Below are positions 24,467-33,244 of a stretch of DNA of 41,358 nucleotides, piece after piece. Made by a program: the position numbers and the translations under genes. Positions within the stretch are counted from its first letter, which is position 1; each line of letters begins with the position of its first letter. This DNA is from Crocosphaera sp. (GTDB taxonomy: Bacteria; Cyanobacteriota; Cyanobacteriia; Cyanobacteriales; Microcystaceae). The notes under the pieces were generated by a model that saw only the letters and a list, made by a program, of their open reading frames with translations, ran no database searches and was not told the DNA's origin. The stretch covers positions 1-41,358 of the forward strand of contig JASJDN010000044.1 in the NCBI GenBank assembly GCA_030065205.1. Direction: 5' to 3'.

Positions 24467-26311
24467 ATGAGTAATCAAAGACTAGCCCAAATTGATGTGC
24501 AGTCCCTAACCCGTTCACAAACCTATTTTCCTTCTCCCATGGCCTGGGAAGACCAAGTTTTCTACTTTCTGATGTTGGATCGTTTTTCCAATAATGAGGA
24601 AAACGGATATTTAGACAATGAGGGTAATCTGGTTCGCACTGGAACAACGCCTATTTACACCCGCCAAGCCAACGGAAATGCCATCAAAATCGAACAAGAC
24701 GCTCAAAAGTGGCGTGAAGCTGGGGCCAAATATGTAGGGGGAAATCTACAGGGGTTGAAAACTAAATTCGGCTATCTCCAACGCTTAGGAATCAAAGCTG
24801 TGTGGATTAGCCCTATTTTCAAACAGGTTGCCTTTAAAGAAACCTATCATGGTTATGGCATTCAAAACTTTTTAGAAGTCGAACCTCATTTTGGCAGCAA
24901 AGAAGACTTAAAAGAGGTGGTCAAAACCGCCCATGATAAAGGGATTTATGTCATCTTAGACATCATCTTAAATCATACCGGGGATGTCTTCTCTTACCAC
25001 TCCTCTCAACCTTCTTGGAACGGCCAACGTCATCCGGTTAAAGGTTGGAATGATCAAAACGGCCATCCCACTATTCCCTTTGTCAAACCCAATCCGAATA
25101 ACCCTCCCAATGAAAATAGTGCAGTGTTACCCCTAGAACTGCAAGATCCTGCTCATTTTACCCAAAAAGGACGGATCAGAGACAACCATTGGGATGATGA
25201 CCCCGAATACCGACAAGGAGATTTCTATGATCTCAAAGATATTGATCATGGGGATGGCTCAATGGATAACTACAGAGTATCTGATGCGCTACGTTATCTC
25301 TGTGAAGCGTTTAAATATTGGATTGCTTATGCGGACATTGATGGGTTCCGCATTGATACCGTCAAACACATGGATAAAGGGGCGACTCGATACTTTGTTT
25401 CAGTGATTCGAGAATTTACCCAAAGTATCGGTAAAGACAACTTCTTCTTGTTAGGAGAAATTACGGGAGGACGTAAACAAGCTTACAAAACCCTAGAGGA
25501 AACGGGACTCACTGCTGCGTTAGGCATTAATGATATTCCTGATAAACTGGAGTATTTAGTCAAAGGATATCGTAATCCCCAGGATTATTTTGGTTTATTC
25601 CGCAATTCTGAATTAATCCATAAAGACTCTCATATCTGGTTCCGCGATAAAGTGGTCACCTCCTTTGATGATCACGATCAGGTTCGCAAAGGTTCTCGTA
25701 AAGCTCGTTTCTGTGCCGATGCCAACGCCTCAAAAGTCGTAGTCAATGTTTTAGCCTTGAATGCGCTAACGTTGGGTATTCCTTGCATTTATTACGGCAG
25801 CGAACAAGGGTTTGATGGGGAAGGTGGCAACGATCGCTATATTCGAGAAGCCATGTTTGGTGGTGCATTTGGAGCATTTCGTTCCCAAGGACACCATTTC
25901 TTCGATGAAAGCCATCGGGTTTACCAAGAACTGGCCAAAATTCTCAAGATTCGTCAAGAGAAGATGGTGTTGCGTCGGGGTCGTCAATATTTGCGCCCCC
26001 TTTCTGCCTCCAATGATGGCCTGAATTTCTACATTCCTGAGATGGTCGGCGGACAAATGCGCTACGTTGTTGCTTGGTCAAGACTGTTTAACGATCAAGA
26101 AATCCTCTTGGCCATGAATACGGATTATAATCACCCGAAGACCGTTTGGATAACCATTGATAATCGGTTACATTCATCAGGGGATGAGTTAACCTGTTTG
26201 TATTCAACGGATGCTAGTCAGATTGGTCAAAAGGTGACAGTGGCCAAACGGAATGGCAAAGCGGTTTTGATTGAGATACCGGCTGCGGGTTTCGTTATTT
26301 TTGAACGATAG
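24467..26311 (+). CDS. GH13 alpha-amylase family enzyme
   Basis: The protein has 614 residues from ATG 24467; GGAGGAG seven bases before that ATG rules out the TTG start 15 bases upstream. The GH13 TIM barrel shows VFYFLMLDRFSN, DIILNHTGDVF (region I), DGFRIDTVKHMD with nucleophile Asp297, LLGEITGG with acid Glu331, and SFDDHDQVRKG with the last catalytic Asp404. The usual NHD of this last region reads DHD here. There is no signal peptide, so it probably acts on internal glycogen or maltodextrins. A beta-sandwich C-terminal domain ends in AAGFVIFER. Two AGCTGTTCAG direct repeats lie upstream (~24401 and ~24424). Exact specificity is not readable. Confidence 0.92.
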   Translation: MSNQRLAQIDVQSLTRSQTYFPSPMAWEDQVFYFLMLDRFSNNEENGYLDNEGNLVRTGTTPIYTRQANGNAIKIEQDAQKWREAGAKYVGGNLQGLKTKFGYLQRLGIKAVWISPIFKQVAFKETYHGYGIQNFLEVEPHFGSKEDLKEVVKTAHDKGIYVILDIILNHTGDVFSYHSSQPSWNGQRHPVKGWNDQNGHPTIPFVKPNPNNPPNENSAVLPLELQDPAHFTQKGRIRDNHWDDDPEYRQGDFYDLKDIDHGDGSMDNYRVSDALRYLCEAFKYWIAYADIDGFRIDTVKHMDKGATRYFVSVIREFTQSIGKDNFFLLGEITGGRKQAYKTLEETGLTAALGINDIPDKLEYLVKGYRNPQDYFGLFRNSELIHKDSHIWFRDKVVTSFDDHDQVRKGSRKARFCADANASKVVVNVLALNALTLGIPCIYYGSEQGFDGEGGNDRYIREAMFGGAFGAFRSQGHHFFDESHRVYQELAKILKIRQEKMVLRRGRQYLRPLSASNDGLNFYIPEMVGGQMRYVVAWSRLFNDQEILLAMNTDYNHPKTVWITIDNRLHSSGDELTCLYSTDASQIGQKVTVAKRNGKAVLIEIPAAGFVIFER

Positions 26312-26320
26312 TGCGTCAGT

Positions 26321-26423
26321 CCCCACTCCGTAAGCTGAGAGTGGGGAAGGAAAGCACGACAATTCGAGGACTCGATGTCCGAAAAAGCGTCAGAAACGAT
26401 TATCTCAGCGAAGCGGATAATCG
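26321..26423. other. Hairpin-rich spacer, possible structured RNA or element relic
   Basis: Just behind the amylase stop codon are CCCCACTC/GAGTGGGG (26321-26346, 8-bp stem) and CGATTATC/GATAATCG (26397-26423, 8-bp stem), with a weaker GGA...TCC pair between. No T-run follows either, so they are not standard terminators. The first hairpin and its surroundings recall right ends of IS200/IS605-type elements, but no transposase frame is present. A 3'-UTR-derived RNA is the alternative. Confidence 0.4.
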
Positions 26424-26442
26424 TAGTTCATTAGGCATGACA

Positions 26443-26467
26443 AAAGGCATCTGTAACAGATGCCTTT
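26443..26467. terminator. Bidirectional hairpin terminator between amylase gene and psbK
   Basis: AAAGGCATCTG and CAGATGCCTTT form a perfect 11-bp stem with a 3-base loop. The A-rich start and T-rich end let it work for both converging genes. T-runs are short on each side. Confidence 0.75.
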
Positions 26468-26527
26468 CAAAATAGCCAGTAAACTTGACTGTTGAAACCA
26501 TTTTTAATAGTTTTTGTCAGTGTTAGT

Positions 26528-26665
26528 TTACTTAAAGCCGACAGCAGCTTGCCAAACGAAGGCTAAAGCCAAGAAAAATAAAGGGATAACTGGTAATACG
26601 TCGACCAGAGGATCGAAAATTTGATAAGCTTCGGGTAATTTTGCTAAAAGGAATACTGTTTCCAT
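26528..26665 (-). CDS. psbK: Photosystem II reaction centre protein PsbK
   Basis: This 45-residue protein is a small single-helix subunit of photosystem II, found in the thylakoid membrane at the core periphery near CP43. It reads [20 protein letters not shown], then [20 protein letters not shown], then AVGFK. The stretch [37 protein letters not shown] is the PsbK family pattern, and the mature protein normally begins at the Lys of KLPEAY after removal of a short leader. An AAGG ribosome site precedes the ATG. The gene lies 67 bases behind the metallohydrolase gene on the same strand and has its own hairpin terminator downstream. Confidence 0.97.
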   Translation of the reverse strand: METVFLLAKLPEAYQIFDPLVDVLPVIPLFFLALAFVWQAAVGFK

Positions 26666-26732
26666 ATGGTTATCTACCTTCCCAACTCTTTTATATTATG
26701 GATCACAGAACATCCTATCATAAACACGGTGA

Positions 26733-28397
26733 TTACTCATCCTCTTGTTTCGGTAGAGGTTCAAAAACCGGACAATACCCCTCTGGTGTTACTTTAAACC
26801 CATAAAGAGGGGACTGAGAATTCCAACAGCGTTGACCCCGATAATGACAACAGGTTAAACAACAATCTAAATCATTAAACACCTTATCCGTATTACTTTG
26901 GTTGAGGAGTTCCCGTTGAGAAATGCCGCGTAAGACTAATTCATCCCCTTGCCAACGGGCTTCGACCAGTCCCGTATCAGCAAAATAACGCCAGTGAGGG
27001 TCATTAATAATGGTATGAGGAAACGTAATGGTAATATTTTTCTCAAAATCGTTTAATTCTCCCTCATAAACCCCAGGAGACGGGGCGGCCGGTTGAATAA
27101 ACTTCTCCCCGATGGGCAGTTCTACCAACTTTCCGGAGGAAGGAAGATGAAGTTGATAACGATTTTGTAACTCTTCTAAGTTAGTTAAATCCGTTAAATT
27201 AATGGGGGAACCATGAACAAAAATAATATGTTGGGGTCGTAAATTATGGATTAATTGAGTGGTGTTACGGCCATCGCTATGTTCGGCTAAAACGTAGGAC
27301 TCGCTATGGACCGATATCCGTTCCATCAAATTGACAATTTCAGGGGATTCTAGGGTTTGTCCTTCGTGGGGAGACGCAGGGAATAACATCACCCACAACC
27401 CAGACAACAAATACCCTTCATCGTAAAGGGTGGTGAGATTATCCGTTAAAACAATGCAGGGGGTTTGTCCAATTTTTCCCCGTTGTTGGGGGGTTAAACG
27501 ACGTAAACGGGGACATACCCGTTCATCCCAAAATAACGGTTGATGTTTAGCAAAATTTTGTACCGATAAGGGAAATTCTGGGAGTAAGTCTAAATAGCGA
27601 TCGCAAGCGTTGGCCACATCTCCATCCACCCAAATATCTAAATCTCGTCCCGTAAACTGATGATGCGATCGCAATAATTTTAAAATTTCTTGGCCTAACC
27701 CCAACGTTGGCACTGGCAACACCACACTATACCCGTGGGTTAAACACTCATGAATGCGCTGCATCAGTTGTTTTTCCTGTTGACGACGATGGGGATGCCG
27801 AATAGTCCCATAAGTGCCTTCAATAATTAAAATATCGGGGGATAAACCTCGTAACGCTTCGATGGATAGCCCTTCGACTAATTGAAGATTGGATAAGTAA
27901 AAATCCCCCGTGTACAGCAATTTATAGGTTCGTTCCACCGTCCGATAAGTCAAAAGAATAGACGCGGCCCCCGGTAAATGACCAGCCCGAAACAATTGCA
28001 CTGTCAAATCATCAAATAATTCAAACGGTTGTTCCCAAGACAACCCCTGACAAAAGTTAGCCGTTTTGGGGAGATTTTTTTGTGGCCAGTTAAGGGGGAG
28101 GAGTTGTTTGGTGACTTGACTGGCGTATATGGGTAAGTTGGGAAAGGCTTTATGAAGTGCTTTGAGTCCTCTGGCATGTTCACTATGGGCATGACTACAG
28201 ACGACGGCATCCACAGGTACTTGGGTTTGATTAACTAAAGGGGTCAGGTCTTTTAAACCACAATCAAGCAAAATACGATAAGGCCCTAATTGTACCTCTA
28301 GACAGACCCCTTCTTGCTCATGACCCACCCCATAGGGTAAACAAGCAAAATGAGTTGGACGATGCTCAGCTTTAGGAGGATTTTGACTCATAGACAC
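26733..28397 (-). CDS. Beta-CASP-like MBL-fold metallohydrolase with C-terminal Cys cluster
   Basis: This 554-residue protein has a metallo-beta-lactamase core. Motif 2 reads CSHAHSEHARG (His69, His71, Glu73, His74), where most relatives have Asp instead of Glu. Later come AGHLPGAASILL and LLYTGDFYLSN, the remaining metal-site motifs. The middle segment IIEGTYGTIRHPHRRQQE and GYSVVLPVPTLGLGQEIL mark a beta-CASP insertion, as in RNase J and CPSF-like RNA nucleases. IIFVHGSP carries the last His. The final ~60 residues hold CCLTCCHYRGQRCW and GYCPVFEP, a Cys cluster that could bind zinc or iron-sulfur. An RNA-processing or exonuclease role is inferred from the fold. It shares a strand with psbK and hisD. 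Confidence 0.85.
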   Translation of the reverse strand: MSMSQNPPKAEHRPTHFACLPYGVGHEQEGVCLEVQLGPYRILLDCGLKDLTPLVNQTQVPVDAVVCSHAHSEHARGLKALHKAFPNLPIYASQVTKQLLPLNWPQKNLPKTANFCQGLSWEQPFELFDDLTVQLFRAGHLPGAASILLTYRTVERTYKLLYTGDFYLSNLQLVEGLSIEALRGLSPDILIIEGTYGTIRHPHRRQQEKQLMQRIHECLTHGYSVVLPVPTLGLGQEILKLLRSHHQFTGRDLDIWVDGDVANACDRYLDLLPEFPLSVQNFAKHQPLFWDERVCPRLRRLTPQQRGKIGQTPCIVLTDNLTTLYDEGYLLSGLWVMLFPASPHEGQTLESPEIVNLMERISVHSESYVLAEHSDGRNTTQLIHNLRPQHIIFVHGSPINLTDLTNLEELQNRYQLHLPSSGKLVELPIGEKFIQPAAPSPGVYEGELNDFEKNITITFPHTIINDPHWRYFADTGLVEARWQGDELVLRGISQRELLNQSNTDKVFNDLDCCLTCCHYRGQRCWNSQSPLYGFKVTPEGYCPVFEPLPKQEDE

Positions 28398-28477
28398 TTT
28401 TTTTCAGCCCTGAAGAGGGCTTAATTAGTATCAAGGATAACAAGGTCTCTTAATTGTATCGAATCCCGACTATGAAG

Positions 28478-29770
28478 TTAATCTTCTCCCTCAAGCAATC
28501 GTAAATTAATGGCATTGGCACTTGCGGGTAACCCTTCTGCTAAGGCTAAAATTTCTAAAGCATTGGCTAATTTTTTCAAGGCCGCAGGAGAATATTCGAT
28601 CAGATGGGTAGGTTTTAAGAAGGTTTCTACTCCCACCGAAGAAGCATAACGAATTAATCCAGAGGGGGGCAAGATCACCCCTCCATGGCCTAAATAGTCT
28701 GCAATGGCTTTAGGGGTTCTATTTCCAATTAAAAGGCTGCCAACAGCGCGAAGTTTTTCCACCACCTCCCAAGGATCACTTAGGCTTAAGATAACCGTAT
28801 GGGGGCCGAATTGATTGGTGATCTTTACCCCTTGTTCGAGGGACTCTACCACCACAATTAACCCATAATGAGCGATGGCTTTTTCGGATAAAATACCATG
28901 AGCGTTATCTTGTAATTTTTCTTGTACTTTGGTTTGAATGTTTTGGGCAACGGTTAAATCTGTGGTTAAGATAATTACGGCACTACTGGGATCTTGTTCT
29001 ACTTGGGCTAATAAGTCAGCAGCAATGTAAGATGGGTTGGCGGTTTTATCGGCAATAATCAACAATTCTGAGGCATCGACGGGGATATCGGTGGTGACGG
29101 TACCATAAACCATCCGTTTCGCTAAAATAACGTCCAACCCCCCACTTCCTGTAATCACGTCTACTTTGGGAATGGTTTCGGTTCCGTAGGCCAAAGCGGC
29201 AATGGCTTTTGCCCCTCCTAAGCGGTAAATTTGGTTAACCCCTGTCATTTGTGCTGCCACTAAAATATCAGGAGGAATTTTGCCGGTTTCATCGGGGGGA
29301 CTAACGAGAATAATTTCTGGGACTTTGGCAATTTTGGCGGGTAAGGTTTGCATCAGTATGCGACTGATGGGGGACCCTTGATCCCAAGTTACATAAATCC
29401 CAGCCCGTTTAACGGGGGTATAGCGTTTACCCACCACTACGTCGTCTTCCTCAAATTTTACCCAAGGTTTGGGCAATTGTTGTTGATAGAAGCTTTCTAG
29501 TTTTTGACTAACGGTTTGGATGGCATCGAGTAATTCTTTGGAAACCTGCTGATAGGCTGCGTCTAAGTCAGAACCGCTTACCTTGAGGTTGGTGGGGGTG
29601 GTAAGGGTATCGAAGGGTTCAAAGAGTCCTTGATCTCCTTGGTGTTTGATTCTGTCGAGAATTTCTCCCACAGCAACTTCTTTTGCTTGAATCTCGTCTC
29701 GATAAGGGCGATCGCGGATTCTTTGCAATTCTGCATTTATCTCAGCTGACTGGGTGATGATTCGCAACAT
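28478..29770 (-). CDS. hisD: Histidinol dehydrogenase
   Basis: This cytoplasmic zinc enzyme oxidises histidinol to histidine in two NAD-dependent steps, the end of histidine synthesis. The 430-residue length is normal. Family blocks present are GKRYTPVKRAGIYV, AQMTGVNQIYRLGGAKAIAA and KVDVITGSGGLDVILAKRMV (the last close to the usual PGN signature). VDASELLIIADKTANPSYIA, LLAQVEQDP, GSLLIGNRTPKAIADYLGHG and THLIEYSPAALKKL follow, with zinc-ligand His and Gln positions kept. The start MLRIITQSAEINAELQRI is standard. An 80-bp gap separates it from the metallohydrolase gene. Cyanobacterial his genes are usually scattered, as here. Confidence 0.97.
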   Translation of the reverse strand: MLRIITQSAEINAELQRIRDRPYRDEIQAKEVAVGEILDRIKHQGDQGLFEPFDTLTTPTNLKVSGSDLDAAYQQVSKELLDAIQTVSQKLESFYQQQLPKPWVKFEEDDVVVGKRYTPVKRAGIYVTWDQGSPISRILMQTLPAKIAKVPEIILVSPPDETGKIPPDILVAAQMTGVNQIYRLGGAKAIAALAYGTETIPKVDVITGSGGLDVILAKRMVYGTVTTDIPVDASELLIIADKTANPSYIAADLLAQVEQDPSSAVIILTTDLTVAQNIQTKVQEKLQDNAHGILSEKAIAHYGLIVVVESLEQGVKITNQFGPHTVILSLSDPWEVVEKLRAVGSLLIGNRTPKAIADYLGHGGVILPPSGLIRYASSVGVETFLKPTHLIEYSPAALKKLANALEILALAEGLPASANAINLRLLEGED

Positions 29771-29938
29771 GGAGTTATATCACTTTGCTAGAATCGCTAA
29801 GCCAGAATTTACAGTCTTTCTCTTCTTAAACTTAAGAAAAAAACTTGCTTCTAACCTTGGGTGGAACTGTTGTCAATCCTTCCCTTATCTAGCTTACCTT
29901 GTATTTTTAAAATTGTAGTCACAGGTGCGAACTTTCTG

Positions 29939-30670
29939 TTAAGATTCTCCCTCTTGATAGGCAGCTCCTAAATAAAGTTGTGCTACCTTGGGATCGTTGA
30001 GTAAGTGTTCGCCGGTTCCCTCAAAGCGATCGCGGCCACTTTCGAGAACGTAAGCACGATCAGCCATCATCAAGGCTTTTTTGGCGTTTTGTTCCACTAA
30101 AACGATGGCTTTTCCAGTGCCATTAATGGCTTTGATCTGTTCAAAAACGCTATTGACTAAAATGGGGGACAAGGCGGCTGAGGGTTCATCTAGTAATAAT
30201 ACATCGGGGTCTAACATTAAGGCCCGTCCCATGGCTAACATTTGTCTTTCTCCGCCGGACAGGGTTCCTGCTTTTTGGCGGCGACGTTCAGCCAACCGAG
30301 GAAACATGGTGTATATTTTATCTTTTTGCTGTTTTAATGAACCATGAGTGATAAACGCCCCCATTTCTAGATTTTCTTCTATGGTGAGGGTGGCAAACAC
30401 ATTTTGGATTTGCGGAACATAACACATCCCTAATTTGACAATTTGATCGGATTTTAAACCGGTGATCTTTTTGTCTTTAAAAATAATTTGACCTTGATTA
30501 ACTTTTAGTAGGCCAAAAATAGTTTTAACTAAGGTGGATTTTCCGGCACCATTGGGACCGATAATAGCGACTAATTCTCCTAAAGCAATCCGAAAGTTAA
30601 TGCCTTGTAAGATGTTTAAATCTTTCACATATCCGGCATAAACGTCTTTGACTTCTAAGATATTTTCCAT
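29939..30670 (-). CDS. LivF-type ABC transporter ATP-binding protein
   Basis: This 243-residue ATPase has Walker A GPNGAGKST, the signature LSGGERQML, Walker B VLLLDEPSAALSP and the switch His region IVLVEQNAKKAL. The sequence MENILEVKDVYAGYVKDLNI and the short length match LivF-type subunits of branched-chain amino acid or urea importers. No permease, LivG or binding-protein gene is present here, so the partner subunits must be encoded elsewhere. The ferredoxin gene ends 16 bases upstream on the same strand, so ferredoxin and ATPase could form one transcript that would include the group II intron. Substrate cannot be assigned. Confidence 0.92.
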   Translation of the reverse strand: MENILEVKDVYAGYVKDLNILQGINFRIALGELVAIIGPNGAGKSTLVKTIFGLLKVNQGQIIFKDKKITGLKSDQIVKLGMCYVPQIQNVFATLTIEENLEMGAFITHGSLKQQKDKIYTMFPRLAERRRQKAGTLSGGERQMLAMGRALMLDPDVLLLDEPSAALSPILVNSVFEQIKAINGTGKAIVLVEQNAKKALMMADRAYVLESGRDRFEGTGEHLLNDPKVAQLYLGAAYQEGES

Positions 30671-30686
30671 TGACTTTTGAATTAAC

Positions 30687-30790
30687 TTAAGATGGCGTTT
30701 TTTGTAAATCGGGTCTTTCTTCTGGTAAAATTGCTCCTTCTACGGGACACACTTGTAAACAAATTCCACAATCAATACAAGTAGCAAAAT
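30687..30790 (-). CDS. Two-cluster ferredoxin, 3' exon (split by group II intron)
   Basis: This exon completes the Asp codon begun in exon 1 and reads (D)FATCIDCGICLQVCPVEG, then AILPEERPDLQKTPS and a stop. The motif CIDCGICLQVCP is a classic [4Fe-4S] ligand set. Joined to the 5' exon at 33245-33368 it gives a 75-residue protein with DWYWID-FATCIDCG across the join, the normal sequence of cyanobacterial 7Fe/8Fe-type ferredoxins. Exons of 124 and 104 bases sum to 228, exactly 76 codons. Alone, this exon has no start and makes no protein. It lies 16 bases before the LivF-type ATPase gene. Confidence 0.93.
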
Positions 30791-30830
30791 GTTATCTAAG
30801 CTAGAAAGTCACCTTCCTAACTCGACTACA

Positions 30831-30864
30831 GAACGCAGCATGATTATTTCTAATCACTGCGCTC
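30831..30864 (-). ncRNA. Group II intron domain V (catalytic hairpin)
   Basis: On the minus strand the 34 bases read GAGCGCAGTGATTA, GAAA, TAATCATGCTGCGTTC. This is a hairpin closed by a GAAA tetraloop, with the AGC catalytic triad at its base and a bulge in the 3' strand. Length and loop match domain V, the most conserved part of group II introns. Domain VI with its branch-point stem follows before the 3' splice site. Confidence 0.92.
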
Positions 30865-30883
30865 CCCGATAAGATGATTCTTG

Positions 30884-32614
30884 TCATGAATACTTCTGTT
30901 CCCACCAGTTTTTAAAGTCCTGTTGTGATTTGATATCGTGGCAATATTTATGTAGTAGTTGCAAATTTGTGTAATTTTCTTTTCCGCCTTGACTTTTAGG
31001 TTTTATATGGTCGATTTCCATTATGTCTTGGCTAGTGAAAGTTAGATTACATAAATTACATTTACCCTTCTGTTTTTTTAGAAGTGTACTTATTCTTTTT
31101 GAGGTTAGGGGGTAATTTCTTAACCTCTTACTCCAGTAGGCAAAGTCACCATCGTATGGGGATTTTTTTCCCTTCACTTTGATGTGTCGGATTATTTTTA
31201 CATCTGAGTGCTTTTTTAATGTATATGTGACTTGTCCTTCTTTGGTTTCTGCAAAGACCCAATTTTGGTTTTCTATGGATTTCCAGTATTTACTTTTTAT
31301 CCATTTTTTACCTTTTTTTGGATGTCTTCGATTTGCCCATCTTCTGATTTTTTGATATGTTTGGTGGTCTAATAGCTTGAATATTTCAGAGCTTATAACT
31401 CCCTTATAGTAGTTTGCCCATCCTTTGATGATTGGATTCAAAGTATTAATGAGTTTTTCGCTGGTTGATGCTTTGTGCTTATCAATGACTTCGCCAATAT
31501 TTTTAAGGTGTGTTTTAATGCTACTTTTAGAGGGAGTAATTTTTAACTTAAATCCAAGCGGTCTTTTCTTAGAGTCAAATCCCGACTTGTATTTCCCTAC
31601 TGTGTAATGTTGGATGTGAAACCCTAGGAAATCAAATCCCACGTTTCCATTATATTCGTAGAGACTGTTGCTGATTCTCGTTTTCTCTGATTTAAGTTCT
31701 AGACCTATATCTTTTAGCCAGATTTCTATTAGGTTCTTACATTCCTTAATTACCTTGATATCTTTGTGTAGTATAACAAAATCGTCGGCGTATCGGATTA
31801 GATTTGGTGTTGGTCTTTCCCATCTTTCCCCTTCTCTTCTGCCTTGAATTCTTGGAAATTCTTTTTTAATGAAATTCTCCATCCCGTGTAGGGCAACGTT
31901 GGCTAGTAGAGGGCTTATGGTTCCACCTTGGGGTGTTCCTTCCTGTGTTGGGAAAAGCTCCCCGTTATCTATTACCCCACTTCTAAGCCAGGCTTTTATT
32001 TGCCTTCTTATTTTTGGGTATGTGTTAAGTTTTCCTAATAGTTTGTTATGGTCAATTTTGTCAAAACACTTGGTTATATCTGCATCTAGTATGTACTTAG
32101 ATTTTTGACATAGCGATTTGTGTATTGCTGTAATTGCGTCATGACAAGACCTTCCTGGACGGAATCCGTATGAGTTTTCCTCAAATTTGGCTTCCCATTC
32201 TGGTTCTAATGCCATTTTTACCAGGGTTTGTTTTGCCCTTTCTGTGATTGTCGGAATCCCTAATGGTCTTTTTTCAGCCTTATTTGGTTTTGGTATCCAT
32301 ATCCTACGGGTGGGTTTTGATTTGTTTCCCAATTTTAGTGTGTTTACCAATGCCATTCTTTGTTTAGGATTGAGGGATTTTCTCCCATCTATCCCTGCTG
32401 TTTTTTTACCTTGGTTATCCTGTGTCACTTTTCTGACCGCAATTACTCTGGCTGACCAAGAGTTAATCAGAAGTTTCTGGAGTCTGCGAACTACTTTAAC
32501 GTTTCCACGTTCAGAAGCTTGGTAAATTCTTTTTTGAAGCTTAAACACCATTTTCTCTAGCTTGCGCCAGGGAATGCTGTTCCATTCATACATCGGTTTG
32601 GATTCCGTGTTCAT
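30884..32614 (-). CDS. ltrA: Group II intron-encoded reverse transcriptase/maturase with HNH endonuclease
   Basis: This 576-residue protein is encoded in intron domain IV. Reverse transcriptase blocks are visible: RRIWIPKPNKAEKRPLGIPT, YGFRPGRSCHDA, ILDADITKCFDKIDHNKLL, GTPQGGTISPLLANVALHGM and the catalytic RYADDFVIL (YADD at 275-278). GFDFLGFHIQ and the thumb/X domain (INTLNPIIKGWANYYKGV) follow for RNA binding and splicing. The C-terminus has an HNH nuclease, CNLCNLTF...MEIDHIKPKSQGG...LQLLHKYCHD, used to nick target DNA. It promotes splicing of the host intron and retrohoming. No stop or frameshift is seen. The gene symbol is given by family analogy. Confidence 0.95.
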   Translation of the reverse strand: MNTESKPMYEWNSIPWRKLEKMVFKLQKRIYQASERGNVKVVRRLQKLLINSWSARVIAVRKVTQDNQGKKTAGIDGRKSLNPKQRMALVNTLKLGNKSKPTRRIWIPKPNKAEKRPLGIPTITERAKQTLVKMALEPEWEAKFEENSYGFRPGRSCHDAITAIHKSLCQKSKYILDADITKCFDKIDHNKLLGKLNTYPKIRRQIKAWLRSGVIDNGELFPTQEGTPQGGTISPLLANVALHGMENFIKKEFPRIQGRREGERWERPTPNLIRYADDFVILHKDIKVIKECKNLIEIWLKDIGLELKSEKTRISNSLYEYNGNVGFDFLGFHIQHYTVGKYKSGFDSKKRPLGFKLKITPSKSSIKTHLKNIGEVIDKHKASTSEKLINTLNPIIKGWANYYKGVISSEIFKLLDHQTYQKIRRWANRRHPKKGKKWIKSKYWKSIENQNWVFAETKEGQVTYTLKKHSDVKIIRHIKVKGKKSPYDGDFAYWSKRLRNYPLTSKRISTLLKKQKGKCNLCNLTFTSQDIMEIDHIKPKSQGGKENYTNLQLLHKYCHDIKSQQDFKNWWEQKYS

Positions 32615-33244
32615 AACATTACACTTTTACTCTAGTCTTTACCTTTCATCTCATCGTGAGTCCGTTGGCATATCCTGGGCATTACTCCAGGCATTCGCTT
32701 TTGACTCATTCCTTCTCTGATAAGGCTTGCGCTGGTTACTACTCAACCTATCGACCTAGGAAAGAGAGCCTTAAAAGAGTTATCCCGTTCCTAAAATTCG
32801 TTGTTTCCTAACTTTAGAGTCTTCCTATTCGCCGAGGGTTTTGTTTTGGATGCCATAGTAAGAGGATCGATTCCTACTACTTCTGTTAGGTAAAATCGAA
32901 TACCTAACCTTTACCCTGTGAACTTTTGTTCCCAGCCTATCAACCTGTTTTGGCTGGTCTGGTATGACGACGATTCTGACGGAAGTTGGTCTCCTACTCA
33001 TAGTTAGTTGCTTCGATGGGATTCTCAATCAGGTTTTGAGTTACCACCTTTTAACATCCCGCTTCACTAATTAAAGTTACCACCTTTACTTAGTGGGGAT
33101 GCGCTTTCACCCTTGCATCTAGGGGGTTGGACTTGGCCTTTGTTACCTCACCAACACGAATTTTAAGTTGTCTAATTGTTAATCATTAACAATTAGCAGT
33201 CTATCCCTGGGCATAAATTCCCATTTCAGACTAACGGTTCGCAC

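Larger units (their letters stand above)
30791..33244 (-). mobile_element. Group II intron inserted in a ferredoxin gene
   Basis: The intron is 2454 bases long and starts with GTGCG, matching the GUGYG 5' consensus. It ends in ...TTAGATAAC, matching the AY 3' consensus. Domain V is at 30831-30864 and domain VI lies between it and the 3' end. A maturase frame fills domain IV. The ~630 bases before the maturase hold domains I-III, with no protein gene. Removing it restores the ferredoxin frame to the base (G|AT gives Asp). Like other group II introns it should self-splice with maturase help and move by retrohoming. All required parts seem present, so it may be active. EBS/IBS pairings were not established by eye. 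Confidence 0.95.

Noticed and set aside
32825..33028. Open frame inside the 5' part of the intron
   Set aside because: It lies in intron domains I-III, which form RNA structure. The peptide has no recognisable features.
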